Source: Longibacter salinarum
GTDB taxonomy: Bacteria; Bacteroidota; Rhodothermia; Rhodothermales; Salinibacteraceae
Assembly (NCBI RefSeq): GCF_002554795.1
Contig: NZ_PDEQ01000002.1
Coordinates: 1-64,000 of the forward strand
DNA length: 64,000 nucleotides
Reading direction: 5' to 3'
The notes beneath the pieces were generated by a model. The model was not told the DNA's origin. It did not search any database and was given only the letters and a program-made list of their open reading frames with translations. The first letter of the stretch is position 1; each line of letters starts with the position of its first letter. The position numbers and the translations under genes are program-made. This document shows positions 47,195 through 56,672 of this stretch, piece after piece.

Positions 47195-48991
47195 ATGACG
47201 TCTGTTTGCTGTGCAGGAAATCGGAGATCCGCGTCTGTTTCGGCCAGGACGGGCATATGGCGTCGGTTGATGCTCTATCTGATTCTTTCTGTGGCAATGC
47301 TGCTTCCCGCCATCGATTCAGCTGCGGCCCAGAGCAAGGGCGTCGAGTCTCGGGCACTCGTCAACGGAACCCTGATCCAACTGGGACAGGCGCCGCTGGC
47401 CGATGCTGTGATCGTCATCCGAGGCGACGAGATAGCCGCGGTTGGGTCTGGAGATAGCGTCGACATTCCCGAGGATGCACAAGTCATCGATGTGTCCGGT
47501 CGCTACGTCATGCCGGGGATGATCGACGGCCACGTTCACTTCTTTCAGAGCGGAGGCCTGTATGCCCGGCCGGACGTCGTCGATCTTCGTAACGTGCGAC
47601 CGTACGAGGAAGAGATTGCCGGAATTAAGGAGCGTCTTCCTGATACCTTCCGCCGTTACCTTGCCAGCGGGGTCACGTCGGTGGTTGACGTCGGTGGGCC
47701 GATGTGGAACCTGGACGTTCGTGCGCAGACCGACACAATGACTGCGGCACCGACGGTTGTTACAGCAGGTCCGCTTATTTCCAGTGTCGAACCCGACGAG
47801 TTCACGGTTGATGATAAACCGATCCTGCGATTCGAGTCGCCGGAGGCCGCGCGGGAGGAGGTCCGCCGGCAGATTGACGCGGGCGTTGACATCGTCAAGA
47901 TCTGGTACATCGTGCGTGGGGACGGACCGGAGGCCTTCCGCCCGGTGGTGGATGCGGTGATCGAGGAGGCGCACGGTCGGGATACGCGTGTTGCGGTTCA
48001 TGCGACGCAACTGGAGACGGCCCATGCAGCCGTCGAAGCCGGCGCCGACATTCTCGTGCACAGTGTGTACGACCAGCCGGTGGACGACGCGTTCGTACGG
48101 CAGCTGGTGGAGCAAGACGTCATCTATGTGCCGACGCTGATGGTGAGCGAGCGGTATCGCGAAACGTTCGCGCAGACGCTGGACCTCACCGTCGCGGAGC
48201 ACCGGATTGGACAGAAAGACGTCATCGGATCTCTATTCGACCTCCAGGTGATCGCGGATTCGCTGGTTCCGAATCGAATCCAGCAGATGATCTCGAGTCG
48301 GCCGGACATTCCGTCGGACTCGGTGGCCATCCGCAATCTGAAGGCGGTACACGATGCGGGCGTTACGATCGCTGCAGGAACGGATGCCGGTAACATCGGC
48401 ACACTTCACGGGCCGTCGCTCTCCCGGGAATTCGAGCTGATGCGGGCCGCGGGATTGACGCCCGCCGAAGTACTTGCTACAGCGACGGTTGGCGGTGCGG
48501 CGCTCATGGGGCAGGACAATCTGGGCCGGATCGAGCCGGGCATGCAGGCCGACCTCGCGATCGTGCGGGGTAATCCACTTGAGGATCTGCAGCACGCGTT
48601 TGAGGTCGATGCTGTGATGCGCCGCGGCAACCTGATGAAGATTCGCGCGCTGGTTCCACCCACGGCGGAAGCGGCCGTTCAGCAGCAACTCAATGCGTAC
48701 AATGCACACGACCTGGATGGCTTCATGGACGCCTACGCAGACAGCGTTCAGATCTACACCTATCCGAATCGGCTCGACGCCGAGGGTAAGGAGGCAATGC
48801 GCGAGCCGTATGCCGGCATGTTTAAGGATTCACCGAACCTCTTCGCGAATGTCACCAAGCGCATGCAGCAGGGCGAGTTCGTGGTCGACTACGAGCGTGT
48901 GACGGGGCTCGGAGAGGACGAACTCACCGTCATCGCGATGTATCACGTCAACGAGGACGGAAAAATCGACCGCGTGGAGTTCGTACGGTAG
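47195..48991 (+). CDS. Secreted amidohydrolase with C-terminal NTF2/SnoaL-like domain
   Basis: A 598-residue protein. An Arg-containing n-region precedes the hydrophobic leader LMLYLILSVAMLLPAIDSAAAQ-like (residues about 25-46). Amidohydrolase domain: metal HxH in MPGMIDGHVHFF near residue 110, VAVHATQLETAHAAVEAGAD, LVHSVYD, IAAGTDAGNIGTLHGPS and DLAIVRGNPLEDL near 460. The last ~110 residues (VQQQLNAYNAHDLDGFMDAY to the end, HVNEDGKIDRVEFVR) are an NTF2/SnoaL-like fold often used for binding or isomerisation. I use the first ATG at 47195; the ATG at 47270 is an alternative. It stands convergent with a GatZ-like gene. Confidence 0.9.
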   Translation: MTSVCCAGNRRSASVSARTGIWRRLMLYLILSVAMLLPAIDSAAAQSKGVESRALVNGTLIQLGQAPLADAVIVIRGDEIAAVGSGDSVDIPEDAQVIDVSGRYVMPGMIDGHVHFFQSGGLYARPDVVDLRNVRPYEEEIAGIKERLPDTFRRYLASGVTSVVDVGGPMWNLDVRAQTDTMTAAPTVVTAGPLISSVEPDEFTVDDKPILRFESPEAAREEVRRQIDAGVDIVKIWYIVRGDGPEAFRPVVDAVIEEAHGRDTRVAVHATQLETAHAAVEAGADILVHSVYDQPVDDAFVRQLVEQDVIYVPTLMVSERYRETFAQTLDLTVAEHRIGQKDVIGSLFDLQVIADSLVPNRIQQMISSRPDIPSDSVAIRNLKAVHDAGVTIAAGTDAGNIGTLHGPSLSREFELMRAAGLTPAEVLATATVGGAALMGQDNLGRIEPGMQADLAIVRGNPLEDLQHAFEVDAVMRRGNLMKIRALVPPTAEAAVQQQLNAYNAHDLDGFMDAYADSVQIYTYPNRLDAEGKEAMREPYAGMFKDSPNLFANVTKRMQQGEFVVDYERVTGLGEDELTVIAMYHVNEDGKIDRVEFVR

Positions 48992-49015
48992 AAATTGCTG
49001 CGTGGACATCCCCGT

Positions 49016-50281
49016 TCATAGCCGCTCAGTGAGCCCGACCAGGTTGAACGCGTGCATGTAGCGTAGAATCTCGGTGCGCACGCGCCAGTGCACGAAGGCT
49101 TCCGGGTCCCGGTAATCCCGTACGTTATCATACAATCGTCGGCGGGCAGACTGCACGCTCGGATTGGTCCAGACGTACCGGGATCCTGTGTGGACGAGCC
49201 AGTCGCGCCGGTCTTTCGGCAGGTCCATAAAGTCGAGCCCGGCTTCCTCTGGGTGCAGCCACTTCCGCCACCGGCCGCTCTCAATTACTGCGGTACGTAC
49301 GGCGTCGATAAATCCGGAGTCAATATCGAGCCGCTGTTCGAGCTTGACGAGGTCTTTTATGGCATCGAATTCGGCAGCGGACAGGCCAGGCCCCACGTTG
49401 GCTCCACCAACACCACTGAGCGGGTACACCGTGAGGTCGTGGACGGAGTCGGTGTAGTGACCTTTCAGAAGGGCGCCGATCTGGCGTCGAGCCTCCGTCG
49501 TGAGGCGTTCAATGCGCACGCCGTTCACGTGCGAGGTGTCGAGCCGCGTGCCGACATCACCGACGACGAAACGCGGTCGAGGTAGGTTCTTGCGGTCAAG
49601 TTCGGCGCCGAGAAGCCGTAGGAAATCGCAGAATCGATCCTCGCTCTGTAATCCCCCGCCGCTTTCCTCCGTGCCGACTTCGTACGCGATCGGGCCGCGC
49701 TCCGTCTCGTTTCGGTGAGCTTCCGCATCCTGAAGAAGTTCGACTGTTCGCTCGACGATAGTTTCAATGGCGACGGGCTGGCCCGGGGGGAGGCGCAGGT
49801 CCACGGTGGGGTCGAGATGGAGGAGGTCGTAGCCGGCGTCGATGCAGGCGCGAATGGATGTTTTAACTTCCGCGAGAGAGGTTTCGTAGTCCAGTCCGTC
49901 ACGGACGTGCGCGTCCTTCTTCCACGGACCGCCATGGTCGAGGCAGAGGATGACCGGCACGTCAACGCCCAGCCGGTCGACTTCTTTCGATACGAACGCC
50001 GAAAACGTTGCCGGCGTCCAGTCCGTGTAACCCCCGTTGCGATCCACCTGATTAAGGGTCGCAGCGTAGAGGAGCGGCGCGCGCGCTTCGTTCGCGGCCT
50101 GAAGCGCAGACCGCGTCACCGTCTCGGAGTTCGGGCAAACGGCCAGCAGCGTGTGGCGGACCCGCCCGTGATCATCCGCCCATTCCTTCATCAGGCGATC
50201 CGTGAGAAATACCGTCTGCGAGCACTCCGCCGCACGAGCATCGCGCCGGAGCCGGGCAGCGGGTGTGGATGGTGTGGTCAT
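49016..50281 (-). CDS. GatZ/KbaZ-like D-tagatose-bisphosphate aldolase subunit-type protein
   Basis: A 421-residue cytosolic protein from ATG 50281. Family features: LLYAATLNQVDRNGGYTDWT near residue 75, then ILCLDHGGPWKKDAH and GYDLLHLDPTVDLRLPPGQP in the middle, and YEVGTEESGGGL. GatZ and KbaZ stabilise the class II tagatose-bisphosphate aldolases GatY and KbaY and may have their own sugar-phosphate activity. No GatY-like gene is in this window. A lone member acting as a distinct aldolase or kinase-like enzyme is possible. The 24 bp to the preceding convergent stop leave no room for a terminator. Confidence 0.85.
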   Translation of the reverse strand: MTTPSTPAARLRRDARAAECSQTVFLTDRLMKEWADDHGRVRHTLLAVCPNSETVTRSALQAANEARAPLLYAATLNQVDRNGGYTDWTPATFSAFVSKEVDRLGVDVPVILCLDHGGPWKKDAHVRDGLDYETSLAEVKTSIRACIDAGYDLLHLDPTVDLRLPPGQPVAIETIVERTVELLQDAEAHRNETERGPIAYEVGTEESGGGLQSEDRFCDFLRLLGAELDRKNLPRPRFVVGDVGTRLDTSHVNGVRIERLTTEARRQIGALLKGHYTDSVHDLTVYPLSGVGGANVGPGLSAAEFDAIKDLVKLEQRLDIDSGFIDAVRTAVIESGRWRKWLHPEEAGLDFMDLPKDRRDWLVHTGSRYVWTNPSVQSARRRLYDNVRDYRDPEAFVHWRVRTEILRYMHAFNLVGLTERL

Positions 50282-50543
50282 GGCGGCCGAAGCAGCGAGA
50301 TCGACGGATCGGTGATGTCCCACGTGACAACATACGGGCTACGAGGTGGAATTGATGGACGCTTTCGGATCGACACCGAGATGTCACGGTATGTGACGGC
50401 CTGCAAAACGCGTCGGGGAACGGGTCGTCGCTATCCACGACGCGCCAGATGCGAGACGAGCGGTCCGGAACCCGCCGATTCACGGGGAGGTTGCAGCGAT
50501 CCCTCTCTCGAACACTTTTGGAGCGACGCCGCCGACACCTGAC

Positions 50544-52664
50544 GTGAGTTTTCTCAACCCGTTCGTTCTGCTTGCGCTGGCGACGGTAGCCATCCCGCTG
50601 CTCCTGCACCTCTTCAATCTGCGACGGCCGCAGCGTGTCGACTTCAGCTCGCTTTCGTTCGTCAAGGAGCTGCAGAAGTCGGCGGTGCAGCGTGTTCGCA
50701 TCAAGCAGTGGCTGTTGCTAGCTCTTCGGATGCTCGCGATCGCCTGTCTGGTGCTTGCCTTTGCCCAACCAACGCTGACAGGCGGTCTCTCCGGGGTTGG
50801 GCAAAAGGTTCGCACGGCGCACGCTATCGTCATTGACAACTCCCTGTCCATGACGATGTCGGATGCGGACGGAGAGTATCTGAAGCAGGCGCTTGCCCAG
50901 GCCGACGATGTCCTTTCCACCGCATCGGATGGTGACGACGTGATCGTGTGGCCCACGGCCCGGGCCGTGGCTGCGCGTCCCTCGCTGATGCAGAATCTGC
51001 CGGCGGCCCGCGATGCGATTCGGCAGGTCGAACCGGCAGCGGGTGCGACCGAGCTGTCAACAGCAATTGCGCAGGCCGCACAGGCGCTTTCTGAAAGCAC
51101 CGCTCCGCGGAAGGTTGTGTATGTCGCATCGGACCTGCAGGCGTCAATGCTGGGCGACTCAACGGCGACATCGATGCCGGAGGACGTGGTGACGACGCTC
51201 CTTCCGGTCGGGGATCGCTCACACGCCAATGCCGGCGTCACCGATGTGCAGGTCAAAAGCCGCATTATCGAGGTGGGGCAGGCGGTCGAGATCGAGGCGA
51301 CGCTGGTCAATCACGGGAGCGAGACGCTTCCCGGATCGGTTGCGAGCGTCTACCTTCAGGGGGAGCGTGTTGCGCAGGCGACGGCCGACCTTGAGCCAGG
51401 CCAACCCGAGACGGTGTCGTTTACCGTGTCGCCCGCCTCGCGTGGGTGGCTGACCGGCACCGTCGAGATCGAGGATGACGCGTTTTCTCCAGACAATGCG
51501 CGTCCTTTCGTGCTTCACGTGCCGGAGGAGCGTCGTGTTCTCGTCGTCCGAGGGGAGGGTCAGCGAACGCGCTACGTCGACCTGGCGCTGTCGTCTGAGA
51601 TGACATCGGATCGCCTTGCCTTTCAAACAGAAACGATTTCGGAAGCGGCGCTGCCATCCACCGAACTGGGCGGATACGACGCCGTGCTGCTGGTCGGGCC
51701 GCGGAGTCTGTCGAGTGGCGAGATCAGCTCTCTCAAGCGCTACGTGGAGCGGGGCGGCGGCATGATGCTCTTCCCCAGCGCGCAGGCTCGACCCGAGCAG
51801 TACGGCAGCCTCTTCTCTGAACTCGGAGCGGGAAGCTTCCGCGGGTTTAGTGGTGAACTGGGCACGCGCCGCTCCATCGCTACGTTCGACCGCGTGGATC
51901 TTCAGCATCCGCTTTTCGATGGCGTGTTTGACGCGGAGAGCGATCCTTCGTCCTCTGAGGTTGAGAGTCCGGACGTGTACTACGCGATGAATGCACCCAC
52001 CGCCGGCGCCCGGGGACAGACGCTCATCGATCTGTCGAACGGCTATCCGTTTCTGCAGGAGCTTCGCGCGGGGAGCGGCGTCGCCCTGGTTGCCGCCGTG
52101 GCTCCGGACCCGGAGTGGAGCGACCTTCCTGTCCGCGGATTGTTTATCCCTTTACTGTATCGATCCGTGTACTACCTCTCGGCAGGGACGTCCGTCGGCG
52201 GGGAAACTATCACGGCAGGAGCGTCGCACGAGCTGCGCGTCACGGCTGTGCTGACCGAGCAAGAACTTCGACTGGTTGGGCCCGATGGCGTCGACCGCGT
52301 TCCAGAACAGCGATCTCTCTTCGGCGCGACGCTCCTTGAAGTGGGACAAGATCTCCATGAGACCGGAATCTATGACGTTATGTCCGGGGAGACCTTGGTT
52401 CGGCGCCTTGCGGTCGCTCTTCGTGCTGAGGAATCAGATCTGTCTGCGGCGTCCGTCGATGTGGCGCGATCAAAGCTAAGTGAGGCCACCGGACACTCGG
52501 TCGAGCCTCTGGTGACGTCCGACACAGAGAGTGTTGCAGCAGCTCTCGAACAGCAGCGTGCGGGGACGGAAATCTGGAACGTCTTTTTGTTGCTGGCGTT
52601 GATTTTCCTGGTTGCTGAACAGGTTCTCGCACGGCTCTGGCAGCCCGAAACGGTCTCTGCCTAG
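50544..52664 (+). CDS. BatA-domain/VWA membrane protein
   Basis: A 706-residue protein beginning at GTG 50544. The N-terminus is the BatA/TIGR02226 module: FLNPFVLLALATVAIPLLLH, LFNLRRPQRVDFSSLSFVKE, and a second membrane helix (LLLALRMLAIACLVLAFAQP). A von Willebrand A-like domain follows with HAIVIDNSLSMTMSDADGEY (MIDAS-like DNSLS). Two Ig-like segments (VNHGSETLPGSVASVYLQGE) and a glutamine-amidotransferase-like region (GGYDAVLLVGPRSLSSGEIS) are in the middle, and a single membrane helix (FLLLALIFLVAEQVLARLW) ends it. Such proteins accompany MoxR/Bat systems in Bacteroidota for stress or envelope functions; no MoxR ATPase is next to it here. Confidence 0.88.
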   Translation: MSFLNPFVLLALATVAIPLLLHLFNLRRPQRVDFSSLSFVKELQKSAVQRVRIKQWLLLALRMLAIACLVLAFAQPTLTGGLSGVGQKVRTAHAIVIDNSLSMTMSDADGEYLKQALAQADDVLSTASDGDDVIVWPTARAVAARPSLMQNLPAARDAIRQVEPAAGATELSTAIAQAAQALSESTAPRKVVYVASDLQASMLGDSTATSMPEDVVTTLLPVGDRSHANAGVTDVQVKSRIIEVGQAVEIEATLVNHGSETLPGSVASVYLQGERVAQATADLEPGQPETVSFTVSPASRGWLTGTVEIEDDAFSPDNARPFVLHVPEERRVLVVRGEGQRTRYVDLALSSEMTSDRLAFQTETISEAALPSTELGGYDAVLLVGPRSLSSGEISSLKRYVERGGGMMLFPSAQARPEQYGSLFSELGAGSFRGFSGELGTRRSIATFDRVDLQHPLFDGVFDAESDPSSSEVESPDVYYAMNAPTAGARGQTLIDLSNGYPFLQELRAGSGVALVAAVAPDPEWSDLPVRGLFIPLLYRSVYYLSAGTSVGGETITAGASHELRVTAVLTEQELRLVGPDGVDRVPEQRSLFGATLLEVGQDLHETGIYDVMSGETLVRRLAVALRAEESDLSAASVDVARSKLSEATGHSVEPLVTSDTESVAAALEQQRAGTEIWNVFLLLALIFLVAEQVLARLWQPETVSA

Positions 52665-52822
52665 TTCGGGTGCAAGGAGCAGCCTGAACCGGTCTACGCA
52701 GCCTCGGCCTTTGCAGATTAGAGGTTGTCGATCACGGCCGCTAGCGGTTGCTCGCCCCTGCATTCGCCTCTCGGCCTGATCTCCCGATGTCCCTCGGAGA
52801 GCCCACGTGTTCGACGGTAGCC

Positions 52823-53401
52823 ATGGCTGATTTTGCAGAAATCCTTTTCGTCCTGCACGCGGTTGTGCTCTCCGTCTTCGTGGGAGTCACATCCGTGTCG
52901 ATGCTGCTGGCCATTATCAGTCGTCTGCGTATCCGCAAACCGCTTCTTTCCTGGCGGAGACCGTCGTTTCTACAGGTGCCGATCGGCCCATCGCTATTCC
53001 TCCTGGTCGTCTTCGTCGCCTTTGCCCTTTCAATGTGGACCGGGCACAGCATCGACCCTCACGTCATCGTTGGCTACCCGGCCGGGGGCATCTTTTGGTG
53101 GGTGGCGACGTGGTTGTGCCGCTCTGTCGTGGTGACGGAGTATGGCATCATCCATGATATGACCTGCATCAATCGGGCGATTTCGTGGAGTCAGATTACG
53201 GATTACTTTTTTGCGGAAGAGGAGGGGCAGTCGTACCTCGTTTTCTTTTACGAAGACGATGAGGGCAGTCACCGCCGGATCAACCTTCCGGTATCGGAGC
53301 ACGTGCGAGCACCGTTTGAACAACTCATCTCCAGAAAACTCGCACCCCGGTTCCGGTGTACGATGCACAAACCGTACGATGAAGAAACTCTCGACGAGTA
53401 G
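52823..53401 (+). CDS. Hypothetical membrane protein with PH-like domain
   Basis: A 192-residue protein from ATG 52823. There are about three membrane segments (ILFVLHAVVLSVFVGVTSVS; LFLLVVFVAFALSMW; GGIFWWVATWLCRSVVV), then a C-terminal domain of ~90 residues (TEYGIIHDMTCINRAISWSQ, ITDYFFAEEEGQSYLVFFY) that resembles bacterial PH-like domains. No family assigned with certainty. It follows the BatA gene by about 160 bp and precedes the YbjN-like gene. Confidence 0.7.
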   Translation: MADFAEILFVLHAVVLSVFVGVTSVSMLLAIISRLRIRKPLLSWRRPSFLQVPIGPSLFLLVVFVAFALSMWTGHSIDPHVIVGYPAGGIFWWVATWLCRSVVVTEYGIIHDMTCINRAISWSQITDYFFAEEEGQSYLVFFYEDDEGSHRRINLPVSEHVRAPFEQLISRKLAPRFRCTMHKPYDEETLDE

Positions 53402-53485
53402 CTGTCGAGGTCGCGCATGGACGTAGCGACGACCGGAGTGCCCGTCGAGAGGGAATTCCCCCTTTCATTGCTCCCGACCCGCTGC

Positions 53486-53992
53486 ATGCATCAGTCTCCT
53501 TCTTCTCCGTCCAACGGATCGCCGTCGACCGATTCTTCCGGACCGATTCGCTCGGCACTGGAAGCCTTCTTCGAAACCAGCGGATGGCCCGTAGATGCCG
53601 TCGATAAACCGCGCCCGGCGTTGCAAAGCGAGTTCGAAGGCGAAGACGATACGTGGATGTGTTACGCTATTGCCCTGGAAGAGGCCGACCAGGCGCTGTT
53701 TTACTCGGTGTATCCGGACGCTGTGCCGCAGGACCGCCTTGGGGCCGTGGCGGAGTTCATTACACGAGTGAACTTCGACCTGCCGATCGGCAACTTTGAG
53801 CTCGGCTTAGATACCGGAGAGTTGCGGATGAAAACCAGCATTGACGTAGCGGATGACGACGTCTCCGTCGCCCTGGTCCGCAATCTCGTGACGGCAAACG
53901 TTGTAGTGATGAATCGCTACGTGCCCGGCCTGCGCCGTGTCGCCTTCGAGCACGAAGCCCCCGTCGATGTACTCCGGGACCTGTCCGCATAG
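53486..53992 (+). CDS. YbjN-domain (CesT-like fold) protein
   Basis: A 168-residue protein from ATG 53486. After a Ser/Pro-rich N-terminus, IRSALEAFFETSGWPVDAVD starts a YbjN-like domain, with FYSVYPDAVPQDRLGAVAEF, ITRVNFDLPIGNFELGLDTG, LRMKTSIDVADDD and a helix-containing end. The fold is shared with type III secretion chaperones; YbjN proteins have roles in stress and motility regulation in enterobacteria. Function here is unknown. It is soluble, with no leader. Confidence 0.8.
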   Translation: MHQSPSSPSNGSPSTDSSGPIRSALEAFFETSGWPVDAVDKPRPALQSEFEGEDDTWMCYAIALEEADQALFYSVYPDAVPQDRLGAVAEFITRVNFDLPIGNFELGLDTGELRMKTSIDVADDDVSVALVRNLVTANVVVMNRYVPGLRRVAFEHEAPVDVLRDLSA

Positions 53993-54020
53993 CATTCGAG
54001 GTGAGTGTACAGACGGATGT

Positions 54021-54038
54021 CCACAACGGTCATTGTGG
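54021..54038 (+). other. Small hairpin in the HflX upstream region
   Basis: CCACAA, loop CGGTCA, TTGTGG. It lies about 30 bp after the YbjN-like stop in a 255-bp gap that otherwise shows nothing. No T-run, so termination is uncertain. Confidence 0.35.
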
Positions 54039-54249
54039 CCGGGTCGGGTGCAACACCCTGATCGCTAGAAAGTACACATTGTGTAGTTTGGTTGAATCCA
54101 TGCGAATTTGTACTGCTGACTCGTTTTCCCGGTGCGGAGATGTCGGGGCGTACCCGCACTCTGGCATGGAACGCGGCCAGGTGACATGTTCGCACGGAGT
54201 TTGCCATCATTAACAAATCCCATGTAGTATCTCTGGTACAGCATGGTCG

Positions 54250-55800
54250 ATGGGACGGAGCCGGCACGTCGGCGCAGTCCTCACTCAACGGTTCGCTCAT
54301 AAGTTATTATCGCCTTTGTATAAGCCTAAAACAGCGAAGTCAGACGAAACCGCCATCCTCGTCGGTGTCATCAGTGCCGATGAGTCCCGCTGGGATGTTC
54401 GTGATCACCTTAACGAACTCGAACAGCTCGCTAGGACGGCCGGCGCGGAGGTGGTGGACCGGATGACGCAATCTCTCGACCGTCCCGATCCCTCCACATT
54501 TCTCGGGTCAGGAAAGGTCAAAGAACTGAAACGCCGGGTCTCCGAACTGGGGGCAGACCTCGTTATTTTCGATGATGATCTTTCGCCCGTGCAGGTGCGA
54601 AACGTCGAAAAGGAGGTCAACTGCAAGTTGCTCGACCGATCTGGCCTGATCCTCGACATTTTCGCAAGCCGCGCCAAAACAGCAGCGGCGAAAACACAGG
54701 TCGAACTCGCCCAACTCGACTACCTGAGCTCGCGCCTGACAAGACGGTGGACACACCTTTCGCGTCAGTCCGGTGGGATCGGGACGAAGGGGCCGGGTGA
54801 GAAGCAGATTGAGACGGACCGGCGCCTGATCGACAAGCGGATGGCAAAGCTCCGCGAGAAGCTGGAGAAGATCGACCGGCAGCGAACGACGCAGCGGAAG
54901 GGTCGGCATAACTTCACAACCGTCTCGCTGGTCGGCTACACGAACGCCGGCAAGTCCACGCTCATGAACGCGCTGGCCGACGACACGAAAGTATTCGCGG
55001 AAGACCGCCTCTTCGCTACGCTTGATGCCACGACGCGTACCGTCGAGCTCGATTCCAACAAGGAGATTCTGCTGTCGGACACGGTCGGATTCATCCGTAA
55101 GCTGCCTCACCGCCTCATCGAGAGCTTCAAGAGCACGCTCGACGAGGTCCGGGAGGCCGATGCGCTGGTGCACGTCGTGGACGTGACGCACCCTCGCTTC
55201 GAGGACCATATGGAGGTCGTAAACGAAACTCTTGCGGAGCTTGAAGCTGACGAGGTACCCACGTTGATCGTGTTCAACAAGGTTGACGCTCAGGAGGATG
55301 CACACCTGATTCGAGCGCTCAAGCGAGACTACCCCGACGCCTCCTTCGTGTCTGCACTCCGCGGCATGGGGCTGGAGGCGCTCAGGGAAGACATGCTCGC
55401 GCTGATTGAGCGGGACTACGTCGAGCGCGTGTCGTACGTCCCCGTGACCGAGCCGAAGACAATTTCCAGCATCCATCGCCTCGCCGATGTTCTCAGCGAA
55501 GAGTACGTCTACGCGCAGGGCATCCCGTCGGCACGAGGTGACGGATCGGAGGGGGCTACTTTTGATAGTCCACAGGCCGTAGCGCGGATGCACTACCGTG
55601 CGGCGCCCCGAAACGCGGAACGTATTGAGCGGATGGTGAAGTCGTTCGGTCCGCTCCGCGTGATCGGGGCCAACGGCGACCCTCTTCCGCAGGATGACAT
55701 AAATGGTGAAAGCACGCCTGATGTGGCGCCGGACGCCAACGCTGTGGTTTTGGAGGCAGTCGAGCCGCCAACGGACCAGGACGTGCCAGACACGACGTGA
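54250..55800 (+). CDS. hflX: Ribosome-associated GTPase HflX
   Basis: A 516-residue GTPase that splits or rescues stalled 70S ribosomes and binds the 50S subunit. Visible: N-domain (TFLGSGKVKELKRRVSELGA, LSPVQVRNVEKEVNCKLLDR), glycine-rich linker SRQSGGIGTKGPGEKQIETD, then the G domain with G1 GYTNAGKSTLMNAL, G3 LLSDTVGFIRKLPHRLIES and G4 VFNKVD. The C-terminal ~100 residues are longer than in E. coli HflX and acidic. The ATG at 54250 is the only early start in frame. It is followed, after 143 bp, by a CBS-domain gene. Confidence 0.95.
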   Translation: MGRSRHVGAVLTQRFAHKLLSPLYKPKTAKSDETAILVGVISADESRWDVRDHLNELEQLARTAGAEVVDRMTQSLDRPDPSTFLGSGKVKELKRRVSELGADLVIFDDDLSPVQVRNVEKEVNCKLLDRSGLILDIFASRAKTAAAKTQVELAQLDYLSSRLTRRWTHLSRQSGGIGTKGPGEKQIETDRRLIDKRMAKLREKLEKIDRQRTTQRKGRHNFTTVSLVGYTNAGKSTLMNALADDTKVFAEDRLFATLDATTRTVELDSNKEILLSDTVGFIRKLPHRLIESFKSTLDEVREADALVHVVDVTHPRFEDHMEVVNETLAELEADEVPTLIVFNKVDAQEDAHLIRALKRDYPDASFVSALRGMGLEALREDMLALIERDYVERVSYVPVTEPKTISSIHRLADVLSEEYVYAQGIPSARGDGSEGATFDSPQAVARMHYRAAPRNAERIERMVKSFGPLRVIGANGDPLPQDDINGESTPDVAPDANAVVLEAVEPPTDQDVPDTT

Positions 55801-55943
55801 CGGATTCGCGACATTAGCATGACACATTGCCATTCGCGGAGCACCGGCACGAGCATTGCGTCTATGTATTACAACGTGTGCCGAGATTCCCGCACTGGCC
55901 TCGTTGCTGCTTTCCCAGACTTCTGGATTGACCTGTCACGCCG

Positions 55944-56606
55944 ATGAAGGTACAGGATGCTATCAACACCGCCATTCCGGCGCTCAAGACGACCGATACG
56001 GTCGAGGATGCGCTCGGGCTCCTGATGGAGCACCACATCCGTCATCTTCCGGTCGTGAACGAAGATGACCAGCTCGTCGGAATCATATCCGAAGAGCAAA
56101 TGATGAGCGCAGATGGTCCCGACGAAATGATCGGAGACCTCCTGTCCGTTCATCCTGTGAGCGTGCGTCCGCAGGAGCATATCTTCGATGCTGCACGGAC
56201 AATGGTCGAGCACGGGCTCAGCACCGTCCCGGTAACTCCGGCGGACGGTGCGCGATACCTTGGCCTGCTCCGGCGGCACGACATCTTCGACGAGTTCGCC
56301 AAGCTCATGGCGACGCAACGCTCGGGTGCGATCATAGCGCTTGAGGTTGATCAGCGCGACTATGCGCTCGCGAAGCTCGTACACTTGATTGAGCAAAACG
56401 ACGCCAAGGTTCTCGCCGTCGCCTCGGAGGAACCGGATTCATCTACCGAAAAGATTCGGGTCACGCTGAAGCTAAACGTTACGGACACGACGCGCATACG
56501 CCACGTTCTCGAGCACAACGACTATCACGTCGTCGCGAGCTTCGGGGAGGACGATACGGAAATGAAGAATCGGGTGGACGAGTTCATGCGCTACCTTGAA
56601 GTCTAG
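55944..56606 (+). CDS. CBS-pair protein with C-terminal ACT-like region
   Basis: A 220-residue soluble protein. Two CBS domains: AINTAIPALKTTDTVEDALG with HHIRHLPVVNEDDQLVGIIS, and DLLSVHPVSVRPQEHIFDAA with HGLSTVPVTPADGARYLGLL. The last ~75 residues (IIALEVDQRDYALAKLVHLI, DAKVLAVASEEPD) look like an ACT-type ligand domain. CBS pairs bind adenine nucleotides and ACT domains amino acids, so this is probably a regulatory protein of the AcuB type. No partner gene is nearby. It starts 143 bp after hflX and may be co-transcribed. Confidence 0.88.
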   Translation: MKVQDAINTAIPALKTTDTVEDALGLLMEHHIRHLPVVNEDDQLVGIISEEQMMSADGPDEMIGDLLSVHPVSVRPQEHIFDAARTMVEHGLSTVPVTPADGARYLGLLRRHDIFDEFAKLMATQRSGAIIALEVDQRDYALAKLVHLIEQNDAKVLAVASEEPDSSTEKIRVTLKLNVTDTTRIRHVLEHNDYHVVASFGEDDTEMKNRVDEFMRYLEV

Positions 56607-56672
56607 CGGCCGGCCTTTCGATGCAGTGGCTCCGAGCGTCCGTAGTCTGTTTCTTTCATTCTGGTGTCGACG

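Noticed and set aside
54508-55833. A 441-residue minus-strand frame opposite hflX
   Set aside because: Antisense shadow; the plus-strand frame has all GTPase motifs.
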